The position numbers and the translations under genes were made by a program. Below the pieces are notes generated by a model that saw nothing but the letters and a program-made list of their open reading frames with translations, did no database searches and had not been told where the DNA came from. Positions 23,546-59,900 of a stretch of DNA of 64,000 nucleotides are shown piece after piece (the stretch's first letter is position 1; every line of letters begins with the position of its first letter). Source of the stretch: Brienomyrus brachyistius (Eukaryota > Chordata > Actinopteri > Osteoglossiformes > Mormyridae); contig NC_064548.1 in assembly GCF_023856365.1 (NCBI RefSeq), positions 16,165,642-16,229,641 of the forward strand. Reading direction: 5' to 3'.

Positions 23546-26221
23546 ATTTGTACCCCCAACCCTGCTGACGTGTGACGGTCCTTGGAGACACACACAGTCC
23601 ACATTTTGTTGGAGAAAAAATGTGGACTCTCTAGCAGGGAGCTTTGAGGGAGCAAAACCATGGACTGGCTATGGGTCTGGATTGGGAAACAATGCACTAA
23701 GGCGTTGATCAGTTGATTTATCTCCAACCTTGGTTTTCTCCATGGTCTGTGCTGTAGCAAGTGGTACATAAACCCAGCCTGGTCACAGAACGTGTAGTTG
23801 AATCGATGGGTCTTCAGATGACTTGGGACGGTCTGCCAGATAGACAGTTGATACCTGTCTTTCTAGTATTATTCAGAGGGATTACGTTTGGATAACACTT
23901 TTTGTGCCTGTAGAGTAGATAATGACAGCCGTCTGACCCCGTTGGGATCCTTCATGCTAGTAGGATTTAAATAGGCTTAGCTGTTGGTGCATTTGGCTGC
24001 TGCCTTCATGCGCTGCATTACAGGATATTGTGGTCTACGTGCTTCTTTTGTTTTGGTACGACACCTTTGTGACACACAAGCCCAGTTTATATGTAAATTG
24101 TTGCGGCTCAGCTCTGGCCAAATGGCAGATCTCTACCTAATTATCAACCAAGAAACCAAAAGCTCTCACCCAGTTGCCACTTAATTAGATAGCTCTATGT
24201 AGCAGCCAGGACCCCCTTCTGTCACCAGAACCACCTGGGGTTGACAGGTTGGGCGGTCGGACCTACCAATACTCCACATCTGTACTGATCTGTTATTTCT
24301 GCACTTGTGTCCTTCCTGTTAGCTTTAGCGTGTCTAACCATTCTATTCTGACGTTTCTCAGGGTTTTGAGCCACAGAACTTTTGCAGGCTTGGATGTTTT
24401 TTGTTTATTGTACCGTTTGCATCAAACTCTAACCTTATTAACAGCGCGAGCTACTTTAATAAATAATTTGGGGAGCTATTGGGTCACGATGGTAAAAGTT
24501 AACAGTCGGGGGTGGTCCACCTGTCTAGACAGGGGTGGTCTGATTGCCGTAATCGACTAAGAATATCTGAAAGATCGATCTGTTGGTCGCTGTCGACCGG
24601 TTGGCAACCACTGCTCTGGACACTGTACAGTGTGAAAATCCCAGAAGAGCAGCTGTTTCTGAGATTCTGGAACCACCCTTAGCAGTCGTACCATGTTCAA
24701 AATTAGATGCCGTCTATGGCCTGGTGGGTTAGGGAAGTCAGCTGTGCATTCACCATCGGGCCCTTAACCCCCATCGCTCTGGAGACACTGACTGACCCTG
24801 CTCTCTCATTTGTACATTTCTTTGGGCTAAGTAAGTACATGTAAATCACTCATTTTAGCTGTTCGAATGCTTAGTCGCACTGTAGCTGAACCTCTTGACC
24901 CTGTCCGTGTGCTGCATTCAGAATAGCTTGAAAGTAGGTTTACAGGTAGATATGAGTAAGTATACAATGTTCGCATAGGGGATACATATTTGTGCTTTGA
25001 CCCTCAAGCGTCCTATTTTATTTAATTTTCTGTTTTTCGTCTCTAAAATACCGCTCTGGAGGGAAATTTGAATGACATATTTATTATGCTTTTTTCTTTA
25101 ATAAACATCCATCCATTCACCCATTTCTGTGCCTGTTTGTCTTATGGCCCAGAAAGAGTACTTTAGACTGATTTTTTTTTTTAAAACCTATACTAGATAA
25201 TCTTTAAAGTGAACCAGCAGAAACATTTTCGTTTCCTGTGACAGAGTAGAAGTGTTGCCGCATGGTAGTCTCAAATCGACTGACCGTTGCGGTCCTTGCG
25301 ATGTCACAGTTGCATGTGCATGTGTGATATTGACATTGCACATCGTGCAGGCCTGCTGCATAAGAAACTGTCCGCCGAGGGTCCTGTTGGGAGTCTCCTC
25401 TTAGGACTTCAGTTATTTGTCGCACTGTTTTACAAGGAAAAAGCGTTCAATGCTTAAGTCAGCACTTTTCACCTTTTCCTCTGGGGCATGGCCTTCACTT
25501 CAGCGCCGCCCTGCAGCTGTACGAGTTTTCTGGAAGTGTCACTGGGCCAACATGTGTGAACCTTGCTGCACTCACACAACCGCCGCACATCACGCGGTTC
25601 TCGCCCTCATCTTGAATCGAGTGAAGGTCTCCAAAGCCTCGGCGTCTCGCAGGCCCACTCACAGTCTGACATTTTCCCCTTCATCTTGTCTTTCCAGAAC
25701 CAAACAGTGTATCCTTGCCTTCTTGGGGTCAAAAAAATGAGTAATCTGTTTGATCTTCATTTTAACTCCTGAAAGATCACCATATTTTTGCTCTTACCTG
25801 CTCTCACTATCCCCACAGACGAAGAGAATGTCAAAGGTCCATTTCACCTTAGCATCTTCATCTCTTTCTGTTTCCAGTTTCTTTTATCTTAGACTGAAAT
25901 TTATTTGAAGAAATGCAGCCCCCAGATTAAACCGACCATTTACTCCTCATTTTTCTGTATTTCCCCTTTCTTCTCTTAAAATGTCAAGGTTGACAGGTGT
26001 AGCACAGTTAAGTCTTTTTAATAGATTAAATACAGGGTGTGTGCTGTTTTTTGTCCCCCCCCCCACATTGAATGTGAAGATGTTGGGAGAGTGAGAGAAA
26101 GACACTTTGTGAGAACGTTCTGAGATCCTTTATCAGCTTGAATGAAGCAAACATCAAATTGACATCAAACATCCAACGAACAGAAACACTGAGAAATCAG
26201 ATTGCAGTCCTTCGTGGTTTC

Positions 26222-26625
26222 ATGACAGGGGTTATGTTTTGAGAAATGCGTTGTTGGACGATCTTGTCATTGTGCGAACATCATAGAGTAAACATACACA
26301 AACCTAGCCTACTACGCATCTAGGCTATATAGTGTAGTCTAAAAAACAATAAGTACGGTATTGTAAATACATGAATCAGTACCATAGTTTTATCATTATC
26401 AAATGTTATGTACCGTATACAGTTGTAGGTGCTATAGTTTTACACGACTGGCAGCGCAGTAAGTTTGCTGACACTAGCATCATCACCGACACATAAGTAT
26501 AATTTGTGCTGCTATGACTTGACCCCATCGCATAGGAATTTTTTCAGCCCCATTATATTGTAATTTTATGGGGCCGCTGTCATATATGCGGCCCATTGTT
26601 ACGCAGTGCCTAACTATATAGATAT
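26222..26625. mobile_element. Ancient DNA-transposon-like repeat resembling one also found in mammals
   Basis: The blocks TGAGAAATGCGTTGTTGGAC, TTGTGCGAACATCATAGAGT, ACACAAACCTAGCCTACTAC, CTAGGCTATAT and, near the end, TAGGAATTTTTTCAGC, TTATGGGGCC and ATATGCGGCCCAT occur in the same order as in a non-autonomous repeat I recognise from mammalian genomes. The family name cannot be given with certainty. The segment has no coding capacity. Confidence 0.55.
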
Positions 26626-27209
26626 GCATGTATGTGTAACTCTGATCAAGTTCGTGCTTTCAAAGGGCACATCTGAGAGCATCCGTGAGATTCTGCACCT
26701 TCCACTTTCACCCCCCCCCCCCCCAATCCCCAAATGTATCTCAGCGGGTGACACAGACAGAAATAGAGCTTTCTGATATCTGGAGCCCCCAGCCTTAGAG
26801 GAAATGGGCTAATTGCTCATTTCGGACACAGTGAGCAGAGAGACGATCGGCAGGCTCTGGGGAGTCTCTGAGAGTGGGGAGGATGTGTGAATGGTCTAAG
26901 TTTGGCATCACGAGTAACGAGAAAAAAAAGAGTCAAAAATAACCGTGACCAATGAACATTAATCGTCATCTATTGCTTCTTAATCTACAGGATTCCTAAT
27001 GGCTCATGCTGAAATATTTGATGTAGAAACTCCTGTTATTTAAAAAGCATCCTTATCCTTCCTGTTCTATGCAGTTCCATGGTGCCGCTAGAGCAGTGCA
27101 TCCTGATTGGCTCCCACATCTTTCCATGGTAGTCAAGTCACAAATCATAGAAGTTGGCGACTGTAAGAGTTGCAGGGGACAGTGGTGGTAATGGTAAAAG
27201 TCACCTTAA

Positions 27210-28110
27210 AAAAAGATGACCTATCAGGCAGAAACTGGGATCCTATCCCAGGATGCACTGGAGACACTTCGGATACCACATCAGTCCATCACAGAGGACA
27301 CCATGGACTGAACATTGGTCCATCACAGGGGACATTTCAGGCAGCATGCCAGTCTGTTACGGGATATACCTTGGACAGGATGCTAGTCGATTCCGGGGGA
27401 CACTTTGGACAGGACACCAGTCCATTACGGGGGACACTTTGGACAGGACACCAGTCCATTACGGGGAACACTATGGACAGGACACCAGTCCATTACGGGG
27501 GACACTTTGGACAGGACACTAGTCCATTACGGGGGACACTTTGGACAGGACACCAGTCCATTACGGGGAACACTATGGACAGGACACCAGTCCATTACGG
27601 GGGACACTTTGGACAGGACACTAGTCCATTTACGGGGGACACTTTGGACAGGACACCAGTCCATTACGGGGAACACTATGGACAGGACACCAGTCCATTA
27701 CGGGGAACACTATGGACAGGACACCAGTCCATTACGGGGAACACTTTGGACAGGACACTAGTCCATTACGGGGACACTTTGGACAGGACAATAGTCCATT
27801 ACGGGGGACACTTTGGACAAGACACTAGTCCATTACGGGGACACTTTGGACAGGACACTAGTCCATTACGGGGGACACCTTGGAGAGCACTCCAGTCCAT
27901 CACAGGGGACGCACTCAATTACACACAATGAACGATTTCATCTAGTTGTTCATCTAGCTGCATACTTCTGGCCTGTGGGCAGAAGCCCACGCACGGGGGT
28001 GGATGTGCAAACTCGACACTTGCTGAGCTGGAGGCAGGAAGCAAACTCACAAGCCTGGAAACGTGAGGCCATAGTGCTGCCCACTGAGCCAACAAACCAC
28101 CAAATAGCCA
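27210..28110 (-). repeat. Reverse-oriented retro-repeat split by a minisatellite
   Basis: The left end (AGGATCCTATCCCAGG type) and the right end (CTGGAGGCAGGAAGCAAACTC, GTGCTGCCCACTGAGCC) match, on the reverse strand, the two ends of the family at 9091-9428. The middle has become the tandem array at 27380-27890. Confidence 0.6.
27380..27890. repeat. 34-bp minisatellite, about 15 copies
   Basis: The unit is GGACAGGACACCAGTCCATT plus ACGGGGGACACTTT. Two main variants (GGGGGACACTTT and GGGGAACACTAT) are interspersed. Occasional 33- or 35-bp units shift the frame. Confidence 0.93.
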
Positions 28111-28207
28111 TATTGTGATAGAAATGCCAAACCAGAAGCTGCAACCCTACAGACCAGCTTTAGTATTTCTGTCACAGAGTGCTGTATGCCAGTGAATTCT
28201 GTTTTCA

Positions 28208-28801
28208 TATTATATTATATTATATCAGGGGGGGCGCCCACCCCCCCCCCCAACAGCACCTCCCTTCCCCCTTTAAGGTCAAGTTAATTTTATTTAATTT
28301 TATTTTCTATATATTGCCAGATCACAACAGAAGTCATTTAAGGTTACCTTTCCTACAGAACAGGTCTATACATTGTCCTTTTATTAAACAAACTAAATAG
28401 CCTAATGTTATTTATCTTATTTGCACCACAGCTTGTCATTTTTGTCTTTATACGGTCGCACGTTTACATTTCCCCTCTGCTCCCTGTATTGCGCGTGGTG
28501 GAGCTCTGCCCCGATATGCACGCACAGACACATGCGCACACACAGTTGAGCACACTCCCACCAGCGGACAGAGAGCGCGTCGGATAATATGTCGGGTCAA
28601 CCACCTGAAAAGCAGACAAAAATATCTGTGTTTTTTAAAGCCCAGAAGGAAACACAGTGACATAAGCTGCACTTTGTGGATAATTGTCATAAAAAAATGT
28701 TCTTATGTTTAGTTTAGTTTATACTGACAGCTGTCATTAAAAGAAACATATGAACACCATGAATCCTGTCGGTGTCCGTCTGCACCCCCCCCCCCCCCCC
28801 C
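28208..28801. repeat. Interspersed-repeat patch with C runs
   Basis: It contains GGGGGGGCGCCCACCCC at the left and a 17-C run at 28785-28801. Between them, ATTTTATTTTCTATATATTG followed by CCAGATCACAACAGAAGTCA resembles a repeat common in teleosts. A short start MSGQPPEKQTKISVFFKAQ at 28590 runs into a stop after 23 codons and might be a hAT transposase relic. Boundaries are uncertain. Confidence 0.35.
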
Positions 28802-29732
28802 AAAAAAAAAAAAAGCTGTAAATCTAGGGGAAACGCTGTTCTATGTGCTCTTGAATCTGTTATGGAGTTTTTTTTTTGTGAAACTTTTTCATAGGACTTA
28901 CAGTCCTAGCACAGCAGACAGATGGAGGCTTTAAACTTCCTGCAAAAATCCTACCATTCTGCATTCTGTGCATTTGTGCCTTTTCACTGCAATCGCTCAT
29001 AACCCGACTGCATCACCAGCAGGAAATTGCTGCAAACTTGCTAGCAGCTAAATCAGAAAACAAAAAAATATATATTCAGAAGTCAAATTCCTCTGGATAA
29101 TCTTTTTGGAAATGACTACTGTCTACAATGTCATTGGGTGTCTATCTTGTCAAGGCTATTAGAGAAGGTTCAGTGTTGAAGGTATTTTTTTTTTTTTAGC
29201 GCAAGGAAACTGCTTGCGTGCATCCAGAACATCGTGGCAAATAAAAACAGACAAGAAATATCGAGCTGTCCCTATAGTTGCTGGATCACAGTTTGTTGTT
29301 TTTTGTGATCAAACATTCATTGGATATTGTCTCTAATGTACTCATGACTTTCCTGCCGGTTTGGTTGTAAATTTGCCTCTCTGGGGAGGTGAGGTCACCA
29401 TTTCCTAGTCAAATGAGGTGTCAGTTTATCAAATAAGATGCTGAGTTTTTTTTATTACCTGAAACACGAACAAGGATTACAAGGAGAGGAAGACGATTCC
29501 GATCACACCTTCGCCACTCTTTCTTTGCTATATTCTGCAGCAAATATCAAATGTGCCATGCGGTTCAGCTGAGGAGAAATATCAGGCCCTCCTTTGTCCT
29601 CTAAGTGTTCTTTTCTGTTTTGTTTACAAGGATAATAGAGACTCCATGAAGCGTCTGAGTAGGATAGGCTTTCTGCGTTGAGTTGGGTGATACTGAGGGT
29701 ATTGTTCAAAGTGCAGTAGAGGATTGGCTCAT

Positions 29733-29912
29733 GGGAGTTTTAGTTACACAAAAATGTTTTGAGGGCAGAAGGAAAAATGATTGGTTCAGAGAGATAACCA
29801 ATCAGATTGTAGAGGAGGTGGGTCCAAGCAACTACAGACCAAACCAATCTTTTGCTTTTGTCCCGCCTCTTTTGTTTGGTATCATAATATCTTTTTTGTA
29901 AGTAAAATTCCC
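29733..29912. mobile_element. Palindromic MITE, copy 2
   Basis: The termini are GGGAGTTTTAGTTAC and GTAAGTAAAATTCCC. The internal block TTGGTTCAGAGAGATAACCA then ATCAGATTGTAGAGGAGGTG is shared with copies 1 and 3. It lies in the last 300 bp of INPP4A intron 1. Confidence 0.85.
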
Positions 29913-30224
29913 ACAAGCTTCGGATTATCCGGAGGAACGCTCCTTGCATCCTCAGAGCTTTTCAAAGCTCATGATCCTTTCTGAATTGCTTGTCATGTTC
30001 TCCTTCCTTATTTCTGGACTTTTCTCTGCAGGTGCCTGATCGGGGAGAGGATTAAGCCAGGGAAAAGAGCCGGCGTCACATTCCCCGACTGCAAGGCCCC
30101 AAGGAGGGACGCAGTCCCAACGGAGGAGGGTGCTGAAGCGTAGGGACGTCCTGCATGTATTCAGCTTCTCGGCCACTCTGCTGAAATCGCCGTCCCCCCC
30201 AGCGCTAAACCTAACAACGCCAAG

Positions 30225-53070
<22,846 letters not shown>

Positions 53071-55528
53071 TAGGACAGCGCCAGGTGAAAAGAGAAGACT
53101 ATCGACGAAAACAAATTATCGTTACTTGTGTACTTATGGTCTATGTGATAGATAAATAGTTCCCGAACTCGTAAATATAGAAGAATATGTACATATTAAA
53201 GGTAAACAGGCAACTGCTCTATCTGACCCAAAGTTACCTCTATAGATAAAGCATGCTTCTCTGACATGGGTCTCCAAAAATCATTTCACTGAAATCTAGA
53301 TTCATGTATGCAGACCCACTGAAGCACATGCCTCAGTAGAAGCCCAGTGGGTGTCGTCCACGGTAATGATGGCTATTATCAGTGACTACAGAGAAGCAAG
53401 CCATGGAATGGGCTGCTGGAATTTACTACATCGCAGGCCTACAGTGTGTTGGGGTTGGCGTAACACAGAGCTTTTCCACTGCACCCCAGGAGCTTTCTAG
53501 AGCTTCACTAAAGGTTCATCAATGCCTCCATAGGATCTTATAATTTGTTCAATTCGCAAGATGGGGGGAAATGTAACAAATGGATATATTCTTGTTTTAT
53601 TTCCAAGTTTGAGTATGTAAATAAGTCTAGAGACAAAACTGACCTTTGCATACTGCATGACATGAGGCGGCTTCACATTTTCTAGGGTCTCCGATGGTTG
53701 GTAGACAATGTTGTGATTGTAGAAAACCTTCGCTGTACCTCCTTCGCTGTATTTTGCATATATCATAAATACTTGGGTACTTGTGATATGTGCTAGACAA
53801 ATAAGTATTGAAATCATGTAATCTGCAGGCTTGATTGTGCACATGACGTCTTTATCAGCTGAAATATTAGCGCCATGTTCGGCTTCCTTTTATACACTTT
53901 CTGTGTTGCCTGGTTTAATCTGGATGCTGTTTTCTTTTGAGAAGCTCAGTACCTGGCGTGAAAGGTGATTGCATCTCAGGACTCTACCTTACCCAGCTAA
54001 GCTTTCACTCCTCCACCTGGCATAGGTAAAAGTGCGCGAGATGCACAGACAAAGAGGCGAGAAACACCAATCATCCAAAACACGACCCCCAACCCCAGCT
54101 ATCTCCTTCCATGAGTCATACTTCCTCACTACATCTTCAGTCCAGACAGACCCACAATGCAACAGTGCATCAGTCTGATTTGTACACCCACAACGGCTGG
54201 TTGAACTCAACCGTGGGACTGTACATTCTGACGTGGAAGCTGAGCATGACTTAAGGTTCAACAGCCTCAACAGGCAGTGGCAACTTCCTCGTTTGATACT
54301 CTGTTTCCGTGGGTACCCCTCTGCCTTACTCGTGTTAACCTGCTTTTACATCGTTAACTGCCCACACACTACAATCAGCAGAGCTTGGTGCCTAAAATTT
54401 GCCTATTGTTCTGGGGTGATAATCTGTGAGCAGAGCCACACCCAGAATAATACAATCCTTGGGTCTTAGATATTAAAGGTTTAAAAACTAGCTGTATTGT
54501 AGGGTGTCATCAGGTCATATTACATTGTGTGTTTTTAATATTGCACAAACGTGTATCAGGAAGGTATCCACTTCCCAGCTATAGTTGACGACGCAGGAAT
54601 GCTGCATATGGGCTGTGAGGAAGAATACGTGTATTCTGTATGAGTGTGTTTAACGGTGAACACTGTAAAAAGTAGGCAGTGTTCAAAACGTGCCTGAGAA
54701 ATACGGTCCCTTTCTGTTGACCTATAAGAATGTTTATGACAAATATCGTGGAGTGAAATAAGTGAAGACTGGCGCTTGATTTCCTGTACTATTTCTTTTC
54801 CATTGTATTTCCAGATTTTTTTTTATCGACTCATCCGCGTACTTAATACAACATACACCTTCCAGAAGAAAGGTTTCAAATTTTCTAATCAGGTCAGGCT
54901 GAATTTGCTTGCGAATTTGTCGAGCACTTAGGGAGTGGCTCCTGGCTTTTCCACATGCTGTTAGAGCGTCTGTTTCTCTGCTTGGACGGTGGCACCGCTA
55001 TATTACTATGAGCAATGAAGTCCCATTATCGCCATGTAGTTTCATGCGTTTTGTGCCAATGTGTGAAGTACACTATATACCCCACCCGGGAAACAAGTGA
55101 TATTCTTCATTTAGTATGTGCGGGAGAGGAAGGGCAAAAACGAAAACTTAAAATGCATGTAGCAATGCCTCAGATACTGTATAATTATTTTATTAAAGGA
55201 CAAGTTGTGAGATGCAATTTGTAATGCGTTATTGTATTCTGTACACATCAGTTTATTTTTATTGGCTCTATACATATCTAAGGTAAACTGACCGTAGAGG
55301 TTACGGTCCTGTTTAAATTTTAACCTTTTGCTTTTATGTTATATACATATAAATACTGTATAATGTGTGTGATATGCTCTCAAAGTTTTATTTGCAACGA
55401 AAGTTTTTTTTTTTTAATTATAACTATTCTTATTACAGTGAACTCTTGTGGAAGATCTTTAAAGATTTGTTTTGCTGTATAATGTGCTTTGTTCGCGATG
55501 CATTCCTGTATTAAGTTAAGCTATTAAA
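53071..55528 (+). other. inpp4a: INPP4A 3' UTR candidate region
   Basis: No gene is recognised for 2.4 kb after the soluble stop. Variant polyadenylation signals ATTAAA occur at 53195-53200 and 55523-55528, and the sequence is AT-rich. The true 3' end cannot be set from the sequence; the later site would imply a long UTR. Confidence 0.4.
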
Positions 55529-55699
55529 AATCATACCGGTCTGTTACTTGTCTGTCGCAATTTATTTACTTGTCTCGTCCATTATCATAGAAGACAATTG
55601 TTACATTTTAATGGTCTATTTTGCGACTGAAAGCGTCCGTTGCAAAAATATAGCTGTACTTTTAAAATCCAGTTTCTGAACTTCGGAATGGAAATTTGG

Positions 55700-55989
55700 T
55701 GGACATGGGATCATGGGAAATGCTGTACTTTCCAAAAAAAAAACAGGAAGTAAATAAGGTAAATACCCGACTGTCGTAATTTCTGTTATTTTATTAGTTT
55801 ATTTCCCAAAGCACGCAACATAACTAACCGGTTTAAAAACACCAGTGGTAACAGTTGAAACGCTGGCTGATGCTACACTAAACTACATAATAATCAAAGT
55901 AGCACGTGTAGCCATGAGGCGCCGCCCCTTCGCGCGCGGCCTCTGCCTGCTTTCCTCATCGGAGTCGCGAGACAGCGGTCCAGCGAAAG
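55700..55989 (+). other. Putative first exon and promoter of the nucleoside hydrolase gene
   Basis: A CpG-rich block contains ATG at 55914 followed by an Arg-rich start (MRRRPFARGLCLLSSS) and a GTAAGC donor at 55990. If spliced to an acceptor at 56701 the frame continues into the hydrolase; if spliced at 56741 it is out of frame and would be a uORF. Both acceptors have weak pyrimidine tracts, so the role is unsettled. Confidence 0.4.
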
Positions 55990-56748
55990 GTAAGCTGCGT
56001 TATTCTGCATTGTCTTTCAACGAAAAGTCGTATTATATTTTATGTATCGCTATTCACCTATCTTATTGACCTGCGTTAATTACTTTGCAACCTGAGAAAA
56101 TCGTTAAAAAGATGTATTGTTCATAAAGTTTTGTCATGCAGTTGTTTGCGTAACTAGTATTGTGCATGGACTGCCGAACCGGAGAGACCAGCCAAACCCG
56201 TAACCGGGTAAATTTTGCAGTATCATTAAAAATGCAATGATCAACAATCACGAAACAATTTTCACAAATAGCTTATTGCAAACCGAACAACCTTATTCGC
56301 AAAAGGCTGATTTATATTATTGTTTTTACCCAATTATGCATCGCGCAAAGAGAGTGCATTGTGAGGTGAGCACGTTTCGACAATTTAGGGGAAAAGAACT
56401 GACACGTATGTCTAGGTTTTCCAAAATTAGACAAGTGAACATGACTTAATGGAGTATCTGTGGTTAAGACCAATGCCGTGCGTGACCTTTGGAGGGGCGG
56501 GTGCTCCCTCAATGAACATTGCTCTCCATAAAAAAATGAGTGATTGTCTGTATTCGAGAAGAGACAGTCAATCAAAAGTGGGTAACTTTATGTCGTCCAA
56601 GTAAAGGGGCAGGTGCTCAGGCACTTTCAGCCCCCCCCCCCACACACACACACACACACACACTTTCTTTGCCTGGTCAAACACATTAGTAGTGGGTTTA
56701 GTGGCATGTGTCCATCTTTTCATGGCAAATATGGGCTCCAGATTCAGG

Positions 56749-56928
56749 ATGGCAAAGAAACTGCTGGTAGACGTCGACTGTGGAGTAGACGATGCCCAGG
56801 CCATCATGGTGGCATTGGCCGTACCGGGCGTGCAGATCCTTGGTGTGACCTGTGTCCATGGCAACACCACCACCGAAAACGTCTGTAAGAATGTGCTTCG
56901 TGTTCTGAAGGCCTGCTGCAAACTGGAG
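56749..56928 (+). CDS. Nucleoside hydrolase exon with Ca2+-binding Asp cluster
   Basis: It codes for residues 1-60 from MAKK, with the donor GTAAGG. The exon itself may begin at 56742 or 56702. It carries DVDCGVDD. Confidence 0.88.
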
Positions 56929-59900
56929 GTAAGGAGGCCCACAAAACCATATCACCCTCTCGGCAGGGGTATATGAATGACAAAGAGCAGCCTTTCCCTG
57001 GTATGATTGTCTAACGCAAACTGTTTTATCAGCAAAAACAGCCTTGACTTCTACATCCGCAATCCGCTGCTGTGTGTTTAGTTGCAGGACTGTGAACTTC
57101 CTCTTGTAATTAAGACATTCAGTCTGCTGCCAAAATCAGTTTTATGGTTGGTTGGTTCTCTGGATAACGGGTTCAGAGAACATTGATGGTGCTGTTACCG
57201 CAAACACTAACAAGTCATTCACATGCAACTTTTTCAACTTTTATTGCCTTTATGTGGCTAAAAAACACAGCATCAGGCAAAGGGAACGGAACATGCTTTG
57301 CACAAGGTGGAAAGGAAAGGCTGTTTATGGGCAGCTCCATGCATCGGTCAATCTGGCCGTGGAAGCATAAAAGCTGTGAGCACTGGAGCAGAACTATTTG
57401 GTAAATAAATGGGAGGAAAGCCTCTGTGCCTCTGTACGGATGGCAAAATGAAGCCTGGTTTTAAAGTTCTGTGCTGCTGTTTAAAGCAAAAGGGTTTGGC
57501 TTCTGCAGATTCCAGTGTTCAGAGGTGCCTCCAAGCCCATCTTGGGGATCACAAGAAATGCAAGTTATTTCCATGGGGTTGACGGTCTGGGTGATGCCCC
57601 TGATCCCGAGGCTCCAGGCCTGGACATGGTCCAGAAGGAGGGAGCTGTGTCTGCCATGATCCAAATCGCCACAGAGCATCCTGGTGAGGTAGGATGTCAT
57701 TGTCATGCAACAGAATCTTTTACTGCATTTCAGACAATAAACAGGTGTGGAGAAGTTTGCCGGGTGAAGCCTGGCCTTAGTAGTTTCCCCACAGGGATCA
57801 ATGAAGTATTTATTATTATTATTTTATTACCTTAATGGAACTCTGGTGCTAAGGTAATTTGGATGGTGTGTGATTCTGGGGGTAAGTACTGTTTGCCTGC
57901 AATTGGAATGTTGTTGGTTCAAATCCCACACTGGCAGAGTGATTCCACTGTAGTTCTGTTAACCCCAGAATTTTACTCTAGGGACACTGTCTAATCCTGC
58001 TTTATGATCCTCACTTCTATGTCATTTTAGACAAAAGCATCCACTAAATCAATAAATGTAAATGTAGTATAAATGTTAGCATCAGTGAACCATGCTTCTA
58101 ACGCAAGCAGATGCCACTGATAAGTTTACTTATGGATCACTTTGACACAGTGACAGAACTTGGCACTCTGTTAATTTTCCCTTTAAAGATTTATTTTTCT
58201 TTCATCATTCATGATTAGTTTAGCACATTAAACACCTGTGTTAGGAGGAAAAGAAAGGTCTTATGCTGCGTCATGAATGAGTTCGCCTAGAACACTCTGA
58301 TTTCAGTGGAGGGGTGTAATTTGTTTTTTGTTTGCAGCAAAAAGATGTGTTTCTTGGTCTTCTCAGGTGACCCTTGTGGCTACGGGCCCCTTAACAAACC
58401 TCGCCTTGGCTGTGAGACTTGACCCTACATTTCCCCAAAAGCTCAAAGGCCTTTACATTATGGGTGGAAACACTGAGTGTAAGAATTTAATTTCATACCT
58501 ACATCTCACCACCACCTGCTCCTCTGCAGTTACTGTTACTTCAAAGACCTAATTTTATAGTGCAGTTATATTTGGTGGCTCAGTGGGTGACACTGTCAGC
58601 TCACACCTTGAGGGTTGAGGGTTCAGATCTCAACTCCAATCTTTGTTCAGATTTTTCTCATGTCCTGAAGGGTTCCTTCTATCTTCTAGTTTCCACCCAA
58701 ATAATTAGTGTCTCTGTATTGCATGGAGTGCATGTATGTGCCCTGTGAGGTAATGAAATAATATTCTGGGTGTACCCCAGCTTTCTCCTTTTGCTGCCTG
58801 GGACAGGCTCCAGGCCTTTAGTGACTCTGACCAGGATAATTAGTTAGAGGATGGATGGATGGATGGATGGATGGATGGAAGGAAGGAAAAATCCTCTCAA
58901 CTTTTTTCTAATTTCTATGTATTTCTACGTAACTCTTATTCCTTAAGAGGAACCACTACCATGTAACTGATTATTAGACCATGGGTAATGTAGTGATCAT
59001 ACACAGGTAAGTTACTTGAAGATTGCTGGTTCAAATTCCAGTAGGAGCCCAGCTGTTGTACCCTAAGAAAAGATATTTAACCAGATTTTCTTCAGTGAAG
59101 CAGTTATTTGCATTTGGTACTAAGGACAGTAAACACACTTGATGATTGTGGTCTCTGTACTCAATGATTTATGCCTGTGTCTGCAGCCCGTGGTAACACA
59201 ACAGTGTGTGCGGAGTTCAACTTTGTCTGCGATCCTGAAGCTGCTTACATCGTCCTGAACGACTACCTCTGTCCAGTCTACATTACCTGTTGGGAGTTCA
59301 CTTGTCGCCATAAGTTGCCCTGGGTGAGCCCCTTTTGGCTAAGCGAGCGTTTACCCACTAGGGCTGTCATGATATCATCACGATTGTATGGTGCATGCAA
59401 AGTAATCACTATGTCTTTAGATAACGGGCGTAAAAATGTGTCTGGACGCCGGCTTTTCAGTAATACAGACGCTCCGCTGCTTACGAACGAGTTATGTTCC
59501 GAACAGCTGTTTGTAACTTAAAATGTTCGCAAGTCGTTATTCAGCATCATTGTAAGGGTATACGCAAGTACAAAGAACTAGGATGCTGGGAGTACGCACG
59601 CTACGCTGCTGCGCGGTGGGAGTAGCGGCCAGAAGTCGTACTAAGCGGAATTGGCGCGCAGGAAAAAAAATGTTGTGGACAGGAAATGCGAGCCCAACCA
59701 ACACAATTTGGACTTATAGTCCTCTTCGTTTATGTCTGAAAGTTCGTAAGTGGAGGAGCGTCTGTATATGGATGTTTACTTGCGCACACAATTTGGTATT
59801 CAGATTAGTATTACCTAAAATATTAATGAGGCGAATTAAGTTTGTAATCTATAAATTCGACGTATCCTTATGTTTTTTTTTTTTTATATATTCCCTCCAC

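Larger units (their letters stand above)
4368..30031 (+). other. inpp4a: INPP4A intron 1 (25.7 kb)
   Basis: The intron runs from the GTAAGT donor at 4368 to TTTCTCTGCAG at 30031. It has no recognisable gene. It hosts most of the transposons in the window, listed separately. Stretches where I see nothing beyond unique-looking AT-rich DNA and fragments too old to place are 4370-7680, 10754-12560, 14531-16683, 19348-20500, 22016-23350, 23550-26220 and 28810-29732. Regulatory elements may be hidden there but cannot be recognised from one sequence. Confidence 0.7.

Noticed and set aside
27170..27931. A 253-codon frame with repeated GHFGQDTSPLRG words
   Set aside because: It is a direct product of the 34-bp minisatellite; unit-length changes move the frame, and overlapping frames look equally open.
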